A stretch of DNA of 7,593 bases from an uncultured Bacilli bacterium (lineage in GTDB: Bacteria > Bacillota_I > Bacilli_A > RF39 > UBA660). The translations under genes and the position numbers were made by a program. Shown piece after piece: positions 1 to 5,977 of the stretch. Below the pieces are notes generated by a model. It was given only the letters and a program-made list of their open reading frames with translations. It made no database searches and had not been told where the DNA came from. Within the stretch, counting starts at the first letter, position 1. Each line of letters begins with the position of its first letter. The stretch covers positions 1 to 7,593 of the forward strand of contig CANQDN010000065.1 of assembly GCA_947593275.1 (NCBI GenBank), read 5' to 3'.

Positions 1-1
1 G

Positions 2-502
2 TATGTTCATTTAGAGTTTAGTGCCCCAACGAGAGGTTTAATTGGATACCGAAGTAATTTTATTACTAACACTAAAGGTGAAGGTGTTATGGTTAGAAGT
101 TTTCTTAAATACAAGCCTTATGTAGGTCCTATAATGCGAAGAAAAAATGGTGTTTTAGTTTCAATGGAAAATGGAAAAGCTTTAGGTTATTCTTTGTGGA
201 ATTTACAGGAGAGAGGTACTTTAATTATCGAACCAGCGACAAATGTTTATGTGGGAATGATTGTAGGTATTCATAATCGGGATAATGATTTAGATGTTAA
301 TCCATGTAAAAACAAGAATTTAACTAATACTCGGTCTAGTGGAGCAGATGAAGCGATAAATTTAACTAAGCCAAAGAAATTTACTTTAGAAGAAGCTTTA
401 GAGTTTATTGAAGATGATGAATATGTGGAAATTACACCAACAGATATTAGATTAAGAAAAAAAATATTGGATCCTAAAGATCGGTTTAGAACAAATAGAT
501 AA
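2..502 (+). CDS. typA: Ribosome-associated GTPase TypA/BipA, C-terminal part (5' end outside window)
   Basis: TypA/BipA is a translational GTPase related to EF-G and LepA that binds the ribosome and helps in ribosome assembly and growth under stress. Only the last 166 residues are present. The frame is open from base 2, so the ATG at 89 is internal and not the start. The GTPase domain lies off the left edge. What remains is the domain V-like part and the TypA-specific C-terminal domain. Visible family signatures are PTRGLIGYRS near the left edge, then NGVLVSMENG, ALGYSLWNLQERG, VYVGMIVGIHNR, NDLDVNPCK, LTNTRSSG and the closing ALEFIEDDEYVEITP with IRLRKKIL. The tail after IRLRKKIL is only about nine residues, shorter and less lysine-rich than in B. 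subtilis. The TAA stop forms part of the terminator stem. Identity is certain from these motifs; the promoter is not in the window. Confidence 0.97.
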   Translation, partial: YVHLEFSAPTRGLIGYRSNFITNTKGEGVMVRSFLKYKPYVGPIMRRKNGVLVSMENGKALGYSLWNLQERGTLIIEPATNVYVGMIVGIHNRDNDLDVNPCKNKNLTNTRSSGADEAINLTKPKKFTLEEALEFIEDDEYVEITPTDIRLRKKILDPKDRFRTNR

Positions 503-529
503 GAACCATAAGAGAAATGGTTCTTTTTT
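501..529 (+). terminator. Rho-independent terminator of typA
   Basis: A perfect 9-bp stem, AAGAACCAT (501-509) with ATGGTTCTT (517-525), has a 7-nt loop and runs straight into T residues up to 529. The stem begins inside the TAA stop codon of typA, so transcription ends almost directly after translation. Confidence 0.9.
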
Positions 530-535
530 GAGTTT

Positions 536-560
536 AAAAAAAGAAGTGACGATCACTTCT
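536..560 (-). terminator. Rho-independent terminator of the HD-domain gene
   Basis: The inverted repeat AGAAGTGA (542-549) and TCACTTCT (553-560) has a 3-nt loop and lies 11 bp past the stop of the minus-strand HD gene. Read on the minus strand, the hairpin is followed by six T residues (541-536). It faces the typA terminator, so the two convergent genes have separate, back-to-back terminators. Confidence 0.8.
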
Positions 561-571
561 AATTTTAGAGC

Positions 572-1117
572 TTAATTTTTAAACATAATAACATTAAATA
601 TTAATAATAAAGCAACATTAGCGACATAAGAGAATTGAAATCTTTCTAACTCTATAATGGATATTAGTAAATCAGAAAAGCAGATTATCCAGCCTTCTTT
701 GCTTTTAGGTTTAAACTCTTTAATACTAGCTTTTTCTTGTCTATTAATAAACGGAAAAAGCTTTTTTAATAATACTTGATGAAACATATGAGTTTTAATG
801 GCTTCGGCTTCTTTATTTGTTACATTAAAATATCTTTTAGCATTACAAGAGGCGGTTATGGGATGTCTTAAATAAGAATTTTCAGGCTTTTCTTTACGAG
901 TTCCAAAGAAGAAATCATGAAGAAGACCCGCTCTAGATGCGACTTTTAAATCGGCTTTAAATATTTTACCTAATTTATAACTTAACTTAGCAACTCTAAG
1001 ACTATGTTCATATTTACTAGTTCCATGATGTAGGTCCTTTTTGGTTGTTAAAAAATATTCATTTTCTAATATATCACTTACTAAACTATCAAACTCTTTT
1101 AATTCATTTTTAGTCAT
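572..1117 (-). CDS. HD-domain phosphohydrolase family protein, possible C-terminal membrane helix
   Basis: This 181-residue protein belongs to the HD superfamily of metal-dependent phosphohydrolases, whose members often act on nucleotides or phosphate esters; its own substrate is unknown. The likely metal ligands are visible: H30-H31, then YEHSLRV (H38), AGLLHDFF with the defining H67-D68 pair, RHP (H85), KTHMF (H110) and D149 in CFSDLL. The order H...HD...H...H...D fits a small single-domain HD hydrolase common in Bacillota. About 15 residues near the end (from 164) are strongly hydrophobic and could form a membrane anchor. The ATG at 1117 is preceded by AGGAGAG (1128-1134) at 10 nt. A consensus promoter lies just upstream and a terminator just downstream, so it can be transcribed alone, although no terminator separates it from clpB 84 bp upstream. 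Confidence 0.85.
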   Translation of the reverse strand: MTKNELKEFDSLVSDILENEYFLTTKKDLHHGTSKYEHSLRVAKLSYKLGKIFKADLKVASRAGLLHDFFFGTRKEKPENSYLRHPITASCNAKRYFNVTNKEAEAIKTHMFHQVLLKKLFPFINRQEKASIKEFKPKSKEGWIICFSDLLISIIELERFQFSYVANVALLLIFNVIMFKN

Positions 1118-1152
1118 TAATTTAACACTCTCCTAAATTGTTGACTATTAAC

Positions 1153-1181
1153 ATTATAATAAATTATACATTTTTTGTAAA
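1153..1181 (-). promoter_or_regulatory. Sigma-A promoter of the HD-domain gene
   Basis: On the minus strand, TTTACA (1176-1181) and TATAAT (1153-1158) are separated by exactly 17 bp. The -10 is perfect and the -35 has one mismatch. A start about 7 bp downstream (~1146) gives a leader of about 29 nt holding the AGGAGAG ribosome binding site. It lies wholly in the gap after clpB. Confidence 0.75.
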
Positions 1182-1201
1182 GGAAAAATGCTAAAATATT
1201 T

Positions 1202-3313
1202 TTACTTTTCGTTAATTATTAGAGAGTTATTTATTTCATCTATTTGTAGAGTAGAATTTGGTTTTATTTCGTCTTTTATTAGTAAATTAGCAATTAAAGT
1301 TTCGATATTATGAGTAACATATCTTTTGATTGGTCTTGCTCCATAGGTCTTTTCGTAAGATTCTTTAATAATAAATTCCCGAGCTTTATTGGTTAAAGCA
1401 AGTTTAATATTTAAGTGTTTTAATCTTTCTTCAGTTTCTTTAATTATTTTATCTAATACTTGATATATAACGTCTTCTTTTAGAGAATTGAAAATAATTA
1501 TTTCATCGATACGATTAATAAATTCAGGTCTAAATGTTTGTTTTAAAGCATCTAATACCTTTTTTTCACTTGTTTTATCATCATCTAATATATATTCACT
1601 ACCTAAATTAGAAGTCATTATAATAATAGTATTTTTAAAATCAATTAATTTACCTGTTGAATCAGTAATACGACCATCATCTAATATTTGAAGTAATATA
1701 TTAAAGACATCGGGGTGAGCTTTTTCGATTTCGTCAAATAGGACTATACTATAAGGATTTCGTCTTACAGCTTCCGTTAATTCGCCACCTTCATTATAGC
1801 CGACATATCCAGGAGGAGCACCAATTAGGCGAGAAACATTGAAGGCTTCCATATATTCTGAACAATCAATACGTATCATGTGTCTTTCATCATCAAATAA
1901 TTCAAAGGCGAGAGCTTTGGCAAGTTCAGTTTTACCGACACCAGTTGGGCCTAAGAAAATAAAGGAACCAATGGGTCTTTTAGGGTCTTTAATTCCACTT
2001 CTAGCCCGCATTATTGCTTCACTTACATATTTAACAGCAAGATCTTGGCCTATAACTCTTTTCTTTAAGTTAGATTCAAGATTTAAAAGTTTTTCTTTTT
2101 CACCACTTACTAATTTTTCAATAGGAATGTTGGTCCATTTGGCGATGATACGAGCAATATCATCAGATTCAACAGTATCACTTAACATTTTAGAGGTAGT
2201 TTTTTCTTTTAAAGCTTTTAATTCTTGCTCGAGTTTTGGAATTTCGCCATGACGAAGACGCGCGGCAGTCTCTAGGTCATAGTTATTTTCGGCGGTTTCA
2301 AGTTTAAATTTAGTACTTTCTAATTCTTCTTTTTTCTTATTTATCGCGTCATTAATATTTTTTTCTTCTTCCCATTTAGTCCGCATGATGTTTTCTTCAA
2401 CTTTTAGTTCATCAATTTCTTTATTTAATTCATTTAAACGATTTTTAGAGATTTCGTCTTTTTCTTTTTTGATGGCTTCTCTTTCAATTTCTAGACTCAT
2501 AATTTTTCTAGTTAAAGTATCTAGGCTGGTGGGAACTGAGGCCATTTGCATTTTGATGGTTGCACAAGCTTCATCGACAAGATCTATCGCTTTATCAGGT
2601 AAGAAGCGGTCTGTAATATAACGATCAGATAAAGTAGCGGCGGATATTAGGGCACTATCTTTAATATTGACACTGTGGAAAAGTTCAAATTTTTCCTTTA
2701 AACCTCTTAAAATAGTAATTGTATCTTCGACATTGGGTTCGTTTACTTGAATTTTTTGAAGTCGTCTTTCTAAGGCACCATCTTTTTCGATATATTCTCG
2801 ATATTCATTTAAAGTGGTTGCTCCGATAAGACGGATTTCACCACGAGCAAGCATTGGTTTTAGCATGTTTCCAGCATCCATAGCTCCTTCGGCACCCGCT
2901 CCCACGATCATATGAATTTCATCTATAAAAAGAATAATATCACCATTTGAATCGCTTATTTCTTTTAAGACCTTTTTTAGTCTTTCTTCAAATTCACCAC
3001 GATATTTGGCACCAGCGATTAGAGCACCTAAATCTAAGGACCATATGCGTTTATCTTTTAATATGCTTGGAACATCCCCTTTAATGATACGAATGGCAAG
3101 GCCTTCTACTATCGCAGTTTTACCAACACCGGGTTCACCGATTAATACGGGATTATTCTTTGTTTTACGAGATAATATACGAATAATACTTCTTATTTCT
3201 TCATCACGGCCTATTACAGGATCAATTTTGTTATTTTTAGCAAGTTCAGTAATATCACGGCCATATTTTTCTAAAACATTTTCTTCTTCGTTATTGTTTA
3301 TATTTGGATACAT
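1202..3313 (-). CDS. clpB: ATP-dependent disaggregase ClpB lacking the N-terminal domain
   Basis: ClpB is a hexameric AAA+ chaperone that works with DnaK to thread proteins out of aggregates after heat stress. The 703-residue protein has NBD1 with Walker A GEPGVGKT (59-66), pore-loop KYRGEF (103-108), Walker B LFIDE (128-132) and arginine fingers R183/R184. A long coiled-coil M-domain follows (about 265-385) with the RLRHGEIPKLE signature. NBD2 has GPTGVGKT (455-462), pore loop GYVG (502-505), LFDE (525-528), arginine finger R601 and sensor-2 GAR (658-660). The full-length M-domain and no IGF/IGL ClpP-docking tripeptide argue for ClpB over ClpC or ClpE. The usual ~140-residue N-domain is absent, as in the natural short ClpB form and mycoplasmal ClpB. 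I choose the ATG at 3313 (AAGGTG 6 nt upstream) because the ATG at 3352 lies upstream of the predicted transcription start. Confidence 0.96.
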   Translation of the reverse strand: MYPNINNNEEENVLEKYGRDITELAKNNKIDPVIGRDEEIRSIIRILSRKTKNNPVLIGEPGVGKTAIVEGLAIRIIKGDVPSILKDKRIWSLDLGALIAGAKYRGEFEERLKKVLKEISDSNGDIILFIDEIHMIVGAGAEGAMDAGNMLKPMLARGEIRLIGATTLNEYREYIEKDGALERRLQKIQVNEPNVEDTITILRGLKEKFELFHSVNIKDSALISAATLSDRYITDRFLPDKAIDLVDEACATIKMQMASVPTSLDTLTRKIMSLEIEREAIKKEKDEISKNRLNELNKEIDELKVEENIMRTKWEEEKNINDAINKKKEELESTKFKLETAENNYDLETAARLRHGEIPKLEQELKALKEKTTSKMLSDTVESDDIARIIAKWTNIPIEKLVSGEKEKLLNLESNLKKRVIGQDLAVKYVSEAIMRARSGIKDPKRPIGSFIFLGPTGVGKTELAKALAFELFDDERHMIRIDCSEYMEAFNVSRLIGAPPGYVGYNEGGELTEAVRRNPYSIVLFDEIEKAHPDVFNILLQILDDGRITDSTGKLIDFKNTIIIMTSNLGSEYILDDDKTSEKKVLDALKQTFRPEFINRIDEIIIFNSLKEDVIYQVLDKIIKETEERLKHLNIKLALTNKAREFIIKESYEKTYGARPIKRYVTHNIETLIANLLIKDEIKPNSTLQIDEINNSLIINEK

Positions 3314-3340
3314 TTTTATCACCTTTTCTTTATAACAAAG

Positions 3341-3369
3341 ATTATAAAACAAAAATTAGCACTTGTCAA
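3341..3369 (-). promoter_or_regulatory. Sigma-A promoter of clpB
   Basis: On the minus strand a perfect TTGACA (3364-3369) and a perfect TATAAT (3341-3346) are 17 bp apart. Transcription should start near 3334, about 20 nt before the clpB ATG at 3313. This rules out the longer reading frame that opens at 3352. The -35 box lies inside the CIRCE operator, so HrcA binding would block RNA polymerase. Confidence 0.9.
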
Positions 3370-3382
3370 GCTTAAGTGCTAA
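3356..3382. promoter_or_regulatory. CIRCE operator (HrcA binding site)
   Basis: TTAGCACTT (3356-3364), a 9-bp spacer and AAGTGCTAA (3374-3382) form a perfect dyad that extends two further bases on each side (3354-3384). It matches the CIRCE consensus TTAGCACTC-N9-GAGTGCTAA except for the innermost base of each arm, which has changed symmetrically. CIRCE is the operator of the heat-shock repressor HrcA. Its position over the -35 box predicts repression at normal temperature and induction on heat shock. hrcA itself is not in the window. Confidence 0.95.
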
Positions 3383-3443
3383 TTATATAAAAAATGAAAT
3401 TTTTAGCTTAATACTATTATGTTCTTAAAGAGAAAATTTATTA

Positions 3444-4358
3444 CTAGTTTTTACTATTTATTATTTTAGTAATTTCTTTTTCAGTTAGACCAGTGATTCT
3501 TTTGATTAAATCTAAGCCCACATTTTCTTGTTGCATTTTCCTTATTATTTCATATTTTTGTTCTTTTTTTCCTGCTTCTTTGCCCTCTTTTATTCCTACT
3601 TCTTTTCCTTCTTTTATGCCTTCTTCTTTCCCCTCTTTTTTTCCTTCTTTTCTACCTATTTTTAAGCCCTTTTCTTTAGCTTCTTCTTCTTTCTCTTTTA
3701 GATATCTTTCAAAGCCATTTTCATTACTTTTAGCATTCCATTCTTTCATATATTCGATTACTTGTTCCATGTTTTTGTCTCCCTTCGCATATTTTTCCAT
3801 TTCTTCGATTGTTTCAGAATTTATTATTCTTAAAAATGTTAAGAATTTCTTTTCACCTTTAACATACCTTATTTTTTTTATTTGGTCAAGTCTTATTAAA
3901 TACATTATAGTATTTTCTTGAATTATTTTATTACTCTTTTGATGTTTAAAGGTGTATTTGTTTACTAAGTCATTATTTATTCCACGATAGTTACCTATTA
4001 TTAAATTTATTGATATTACTTTTTTCATATTTTCATAATGATTATTATTTTTTTCTAATTGATCGGCAAATAACCTAGATTTATAGCCATAGCTTTTATT
4101 ATACATCTTTTTATTAAAGGGAGTACTATATATTTCTAGAGATACGATATTTTCATTATCTAAAATTCCTACTATATCACCAAAATACAGTTTTATATTT
4201 TCATGATTAGGCATGATACAGGCTTCAGGATAAGCGTATATGACTTTATATCGGGCTTTTAAATTATTATATTCTAGAAAAGAATTTATAAATTGTTCAA
4301 ATACAAGAGATCTTCTAAAGATGTTTTTAAAGGCTAAATCATTATATAGTGGTTTCAT
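3444..4358 (-). CDS. Rpn family recombination-promoting nuclease / PD-(D/E)XK transposase-like protein
   Basis: Rpn-family proteins (often labelled PD-(D/E)XK nuclease family transposase) are DNA endonucleases; E. coli members cut DNA, promote RecA-independent recombination and have been linked to phage defence. This 304-residue protein has the N-terminal DLAFKNIF motif (7-14), an acidic core with D61 and E75 in IVSLEIYS, and a YGYKSRLFADQL helix (90-101), matching the family layout. The usual glutamine two residues after the glutamate (EMQ or similar) is Y77 here, so activity is uncertain. Residues about 221-268 are a highly charged Lys/Glu/Gly tail with octad repeats of the EGKE-xG type, followed by a helical end with GLTEKEITKII. 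The ATG at 4358 has GAGGGGG 8 nt upstream. A second good ribosome binding site and ATG lie inside the gene at M197. The gene ends with TAG, and I see no terminator before the clpB promoter. Confidence 0.85.
   Translation of the reverse strand: MKPLYNDLAFKNIFRRSLVFEQFINSFLEYNNLKARYKVIYAYPEACIMPNHENIKLYFGDIVGILDNENIVSLEIYSTPFNKKMYNKSYGYKSRLFADQLEKNNNHYENMKKVISINLIIGNYRGINNDLVNKYTFKHQKSNKIIQENTIMYLIRLDQIKKIRYVKGEKKFLTFLRIINSETIEEMEKYAKGDKNMEQVIEYMKEWNAKSNENGFERYLKEKEEEAKEKGLKIGRKEGKKEGKEEGIKEGKEVGIKEGKEAGKKEQKYEIIRKMQQENVGLDLIKRITGLTEKEITKIINSKN
3571..3642. repeat. Three 24-bp in-frame tandem repeats encoding the Rpn Lys/Glu/Gly tail
   Basis: Units 3571-3594, 3595-3618 and 3619-3642 align without gaps, with 4 or 5 differences between neighbours; a degraded fourth follows at 3643-3666. 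Each unit encodes eight residues of the EGKE-xG type. The coding strand is almost pure purine, including an uninterrupted 35-nt pyrimidine tract on the plus strand (3619-3653). Copy number could change by slippage without breaking the frame. Confidence 0.8.
3768..3785 (-). promoter_or_regulatory. Candidate internal translation start within the Rpn gene (M197)
   Basis: On the minus strand AAGGGAG (3779-3785) lies 8 nt before an in-frame ATG (3768-3770, codon 197). Strength and spacing are similar to the site at the gene's own start (GAGGGGG, 8 nt). Initiation here would give a 108-residue protein (3444-3770) with the charged repeat tail but no nuclease core. E. coli rpn genes have been reported to make such short intragenic products that inhibit the full-length toxin. 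Whether this site is used is inference. Confidence 0.5.
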
Positions 4359-4447
4359 TATGTTTTCCCCCTCTACTTTTAATTATTACCAATACCCTCT
4401 TTATTTCCTTTTATTTTTTGTAAATTTAACGCATTCTTTAGTTTTAG

Positions 4448-4512
4448 GACATTTTTAGACATTTTTCTTAAAATTTAGATACTAAAAGTTAAATAACACT
4501 CGAAAAAATGTC
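4448..4512. repeat. Repeated GACATTTTT boxes in the divergent Rpn/XRE intergenic region
   Basis: The sequence GACATTTTT occurs twice in direct orientation (4448-4456 and 4458-4466, one helical turn apart) and once inverted as AAAAATGTC (4504-4512). They lie in the 260-bp gap (4359-4618) between the divergent Rpn and tandem-XRE genes, about 90 bp from the Rpn start and 107 bp from the XRE start. Repeated half-sites in this position suit an operator for the neighbouring XRE regulator, but the AT-rich background makes chance matches possible. Apart from these boxes and the two ribosome binding sites, the gap shows no clear consensus promoter on either strand. Confidence 0.4.
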
Positions 4513-4570
4513 ATAATTCCTTTCATTTTGTGATTATTAGTTTTATTATGCACTTATAAATGCTAATTTC

Positions 4571-4600
4571 TTGCGTATTCAACTTTATAAGGGGATAATA
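4571..4600 (+). promoter_or_regulatory. Weak candidate promoter of the tandem-XRE gene
   Basis: TTGCGT (4571-4576) and GATAAT (4595-4600) are 18 bp apart. The -10 has one mismatch and the -35 three. Transcription would start near 4607, leaving a short leader with AGGTG before the ATG at 4619. TTATAA at 4554-4559 with TTGTGA at 4528-4533 is another option, but its 20-bp spacer is too long. Confidence 0.35.
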
Positions 4601-4618
4601 TTTACTATAGGTGAGGAT

Positions 4619-5155
4619 ATGTACACAGAAAATAGTAAAAATTTAACAGTTATGGAAATTAGAATTAAATGGTTAAGAGATTTGAAGGGAATAACTCAAC
4701 AAGAAGTAGCAAAAGCTTTAGGGGTTTCTCAAGGGTTAGTTAATTCGTGGGAAAATGGTTATTTAAATATTTCTTTAAAAAAACTAGTTAAACTATCCTA
4801 TTTTTATGGGGTTCCTATAGATTATATATTTGGTTTAGTTACAGATTATAATAAAGATATATATACTTTTAAAAGTGAATTAGATTTAAAATATTTAGGG
4901 AAGAAAGTACGATTGGTAAGAAAAATGGCAGGTTTAACTCAAGATGAGTTTGCAAAAGCAATCCATAAAGAGAGAAGTTGTCTTAGTTATTATGAATGTG
5001 GAAAGATGGCGATGTCTAGTGCGGATTTAAAAGAAATATGCAATGATTTTGGGTTTAGTGCGGATTGGTGTGTTGGAAATACAACTAAATGTATTAGAAG
5101 AGATAAAAAAGTACGAATAAATGATGAGGAAATAAAAGAATATATTGAAATATAA
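4619..5155 (+). CDS. Tandem helix-turn-helix (XRE/HTH_3) transcriptional regulator
   Basis: This 178-residue cytoplasmic protein is made of two Cro/CI-type DNA-binding domains in tandem. The first spans about residues 13-72, with TQQEVAKALGVSQGLVNSW (26-44) as its helix-turn-helix core and an IDYIFGL end. The second spans about 92-153, with TQDEFAKAIHKERSCLSYYE (107-126) and SADWCVGN. A short basic segment and an acidic tail close the protein; no effector domain is seen. Two such domains in one chain could bind two half-sites, which fits the paired boxes upstream. I choose the ATG at 4619, with AGGTG 5 nt upstream, because the TTG at 4571 has no ribosome binding site and overlaps a possible -35. 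The gene is divergent from the Rpn gene and convergent with deoD. Target genes and partner are unknown; control of itself or of the Rpn gene is inference. Confidence 0.88.
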   Translation: MYTENSKNLTVMEIRIKWLRDLKGITQQEVAKALGVSQGLVNSWENGYLNISLKKLVKLSYFYGVPIDYIFGLVTDYNKDIYTFKSELDLKYLGKKVRLVRKMAGLTQDEFAKAIHKERSCLSYYECGKMAMSSADLKEICNDFGFSADWCVGNTTKCIRRDKKVRINDEEIKEYIEI

Positions 5156-5192
5156 AAAAGCTCGTAAGTTAATATTTACGAGTTTATTTTTT
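5154..5192. terminator. Bidirectional terminator between the XRE gene and deoD
   Basis: CTCGTAA (5161-5167) pairs with TTACGAG (5176-5182). The stem can extend through G-U and A-U pairs into the A-run on the left (5154-5159) and the T-run on the right (5183-5192). The stop codons of the two convergent genes lie directly on each side, so one hairpin can end both transcripts. Confidence 0.85.
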
Positions 5193-5196
5193 GGGG

Positions 5197-5925
5197 TTAT
5201 TTTATAATGGATTCTAAGGCAAGAGTAATCATTTCATTTAAGCTTCGCTCCCGCTCTTCTCCACTTAAAACAACATCACTAAATTTAGAGTCAACTGCAG
5301 TTAAAATACAGGCTGCTTCTTTATTAAAATGATTAGCAATATGAAATAAACCAAAGGCTTCCATTTCTTCGCCTAAAATATCTAAATCTTTAGGGATACG
5401 ATTTAATACCCGATCATAATCGATATATGGTCCAAAGACATCCATAGTAGTAATATCTCCAACATGAAGTTTGTAGTTAAGTTCTTGGGCTTGTTCTTTA
5501 ATAGTGTTATTTAAAGTATTGGAAGGATACATAATATGATCATTTGAATTACTAAAGGTATAAGCAAAATTAGATTCACTATAAGCACTATTAGCTAAGA
5601 TTAAGTCGGGGACTTTAACTATGGGTTTTACAGCACCACAAGTTCCAATTCGGATTATTTTTTCAACATTAAAGAAATGAAATAATTCAAAAGCATAGAT
5701 TCCCATACTTGGCATACCCATACCTGATGCCATAACAGTTACTTTTACTCCTTTATAAAAGCCTGTAAATCCAAGCATATTTCGAAGATTAGCAACTTCT
5801 TTAGCGTCAGTTAAGAAATTTTCGGCAATATATTTTGCTCTTAGAGGATCTCCTGGCATTAAAACTAAAGGAGCAATACTATCTTTTTCGGCATTAATAT
5901 GAATAGGATTTTCTCCAATAAACAT
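5197..5925 (-). CDS. deoD: Purine nucleoside phosphorylase DeoD
   Basis: DeoD cleaves purine (deoxy)ribonucleosides with phosphate to give free base and (deoxy)ribose-1-phosphate, a salvage reaction in the cytoplasm; the enzyme is normally a hexamer. The 242 residues match the E. coli-type family in length. Visible features are HIN with H9 (reaches into the neighbouring active site), GDPLRAK (25-31) for phosphate, SGMGMPS (67-73), RIGTCG (92-97, with T95 where E. coli has the phosphate-binding serine), EMEA (187-190) for ribose, and the catalytic D212 with R225 thirteen residues later, the same spacing as E. coli D204/R217. The segment after D212 (SKFSD) differs from the usual DHI sequence. 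The ATG at 5925 has only a weak AG-rich ribosome binding site (AGAAG). It lies 75 bp behind the unknown 168-residue gene and has its own likely promoter. Confidence 0.96.
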   Translation of the reverse strand: MFIGENPIHINAEKDSIAPLVLMPGDPLRAKYIAENFLTDAKEVANLRNMLGFTGFYKGVKVTVMASGMGMPSMGIYAFELFHFFNVEKIIRIGTCGAVKPIVKVPDLILANSAYSESNFAYTFSNSNDHIMYPSNTLNNTIKEQAQELNYKLHVGDITTMDVFGPYIDYDRVLNRIPKDLDILGEEMEAFGLFHIANHFNKEAACILTAVDSKFSDVVLSGEERERSLNEMITLALESIIK

Positions 5926-5948
5926 TTTATCATCTTCTTTCTATTTAT

Positions 5949-5977
5949 ATATTAGCATAAATTAGAAAAATAAGCAA
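5949..5977 (-). promoter_or_regulatory. Likely promoter of deoD
   Basis: On the minus strand TTGCTT (5972-5977) and TAATAT (5949-5954) are 17 bp apart, and the -10 is preceded by TGC, making an extended -10 (TGnTAATAT). The start would be near 5942, giving a leader of about 17 nt. The -35 overlaps the end of the T-run of the possible upstream terminator. Confidence 0.5.

Noticed and set aside
1839..2252. 137-codon plus-strand open frame inside clpB
   Set aside because: It is antisense to the conserved clpB M-domain and NBD2, has no ribosome binding site or promoter, and its composition reflects the opposite strand. Similar frames at 1488-1691, 2385-2621 and 3006-3335 are rejected for the same reason.
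3390..3405. AAAAAT-GAA-ATTTTT hairpin as an Rpn gene terminator
   Set aside because: The stem is only A-T pairs and has no clean T-run after it, so it is too weak to call; transcription may read into clpB.
3571..3642. Possible CRISPR-like or minisatellite array
   Set aside because: The units are contiguous with no spacers and lie in frame inside a coding region; they encode a protein repeat typical of Rpn tails.
3493..3921. 142-codon plus-strand frame opposite the Rpn gene
   Set aside because: The Phe/Ser/Pro-rich product is the reverse reading of the Lys/Glu/Gly repeats; no homology or start signals are seen.
3444..4358. True transposon insertion (transposase label of the Rpn family)
   Set aside because: No terminal inverted repeats or target-site duplications are seen around the gene, and the family is not a classical DDE or serine transposase.
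4240..4458. 72-codon plus-strand frame running into the Rpn/XRE intergenic region
   Set aside because: Mostly antisense to the Rpn N-terminus, with no ribosome binding site; only its last ~33 codons are in intergenic DNA.
4571..4618. TTG at 4571 as start of the tandem-XRE protein
   Set aside because: No ribosome binding site precedes it, the 16 extra residues are outside the HTH fold, and the ATG at 4619 has a suitable AGGTG upstream.
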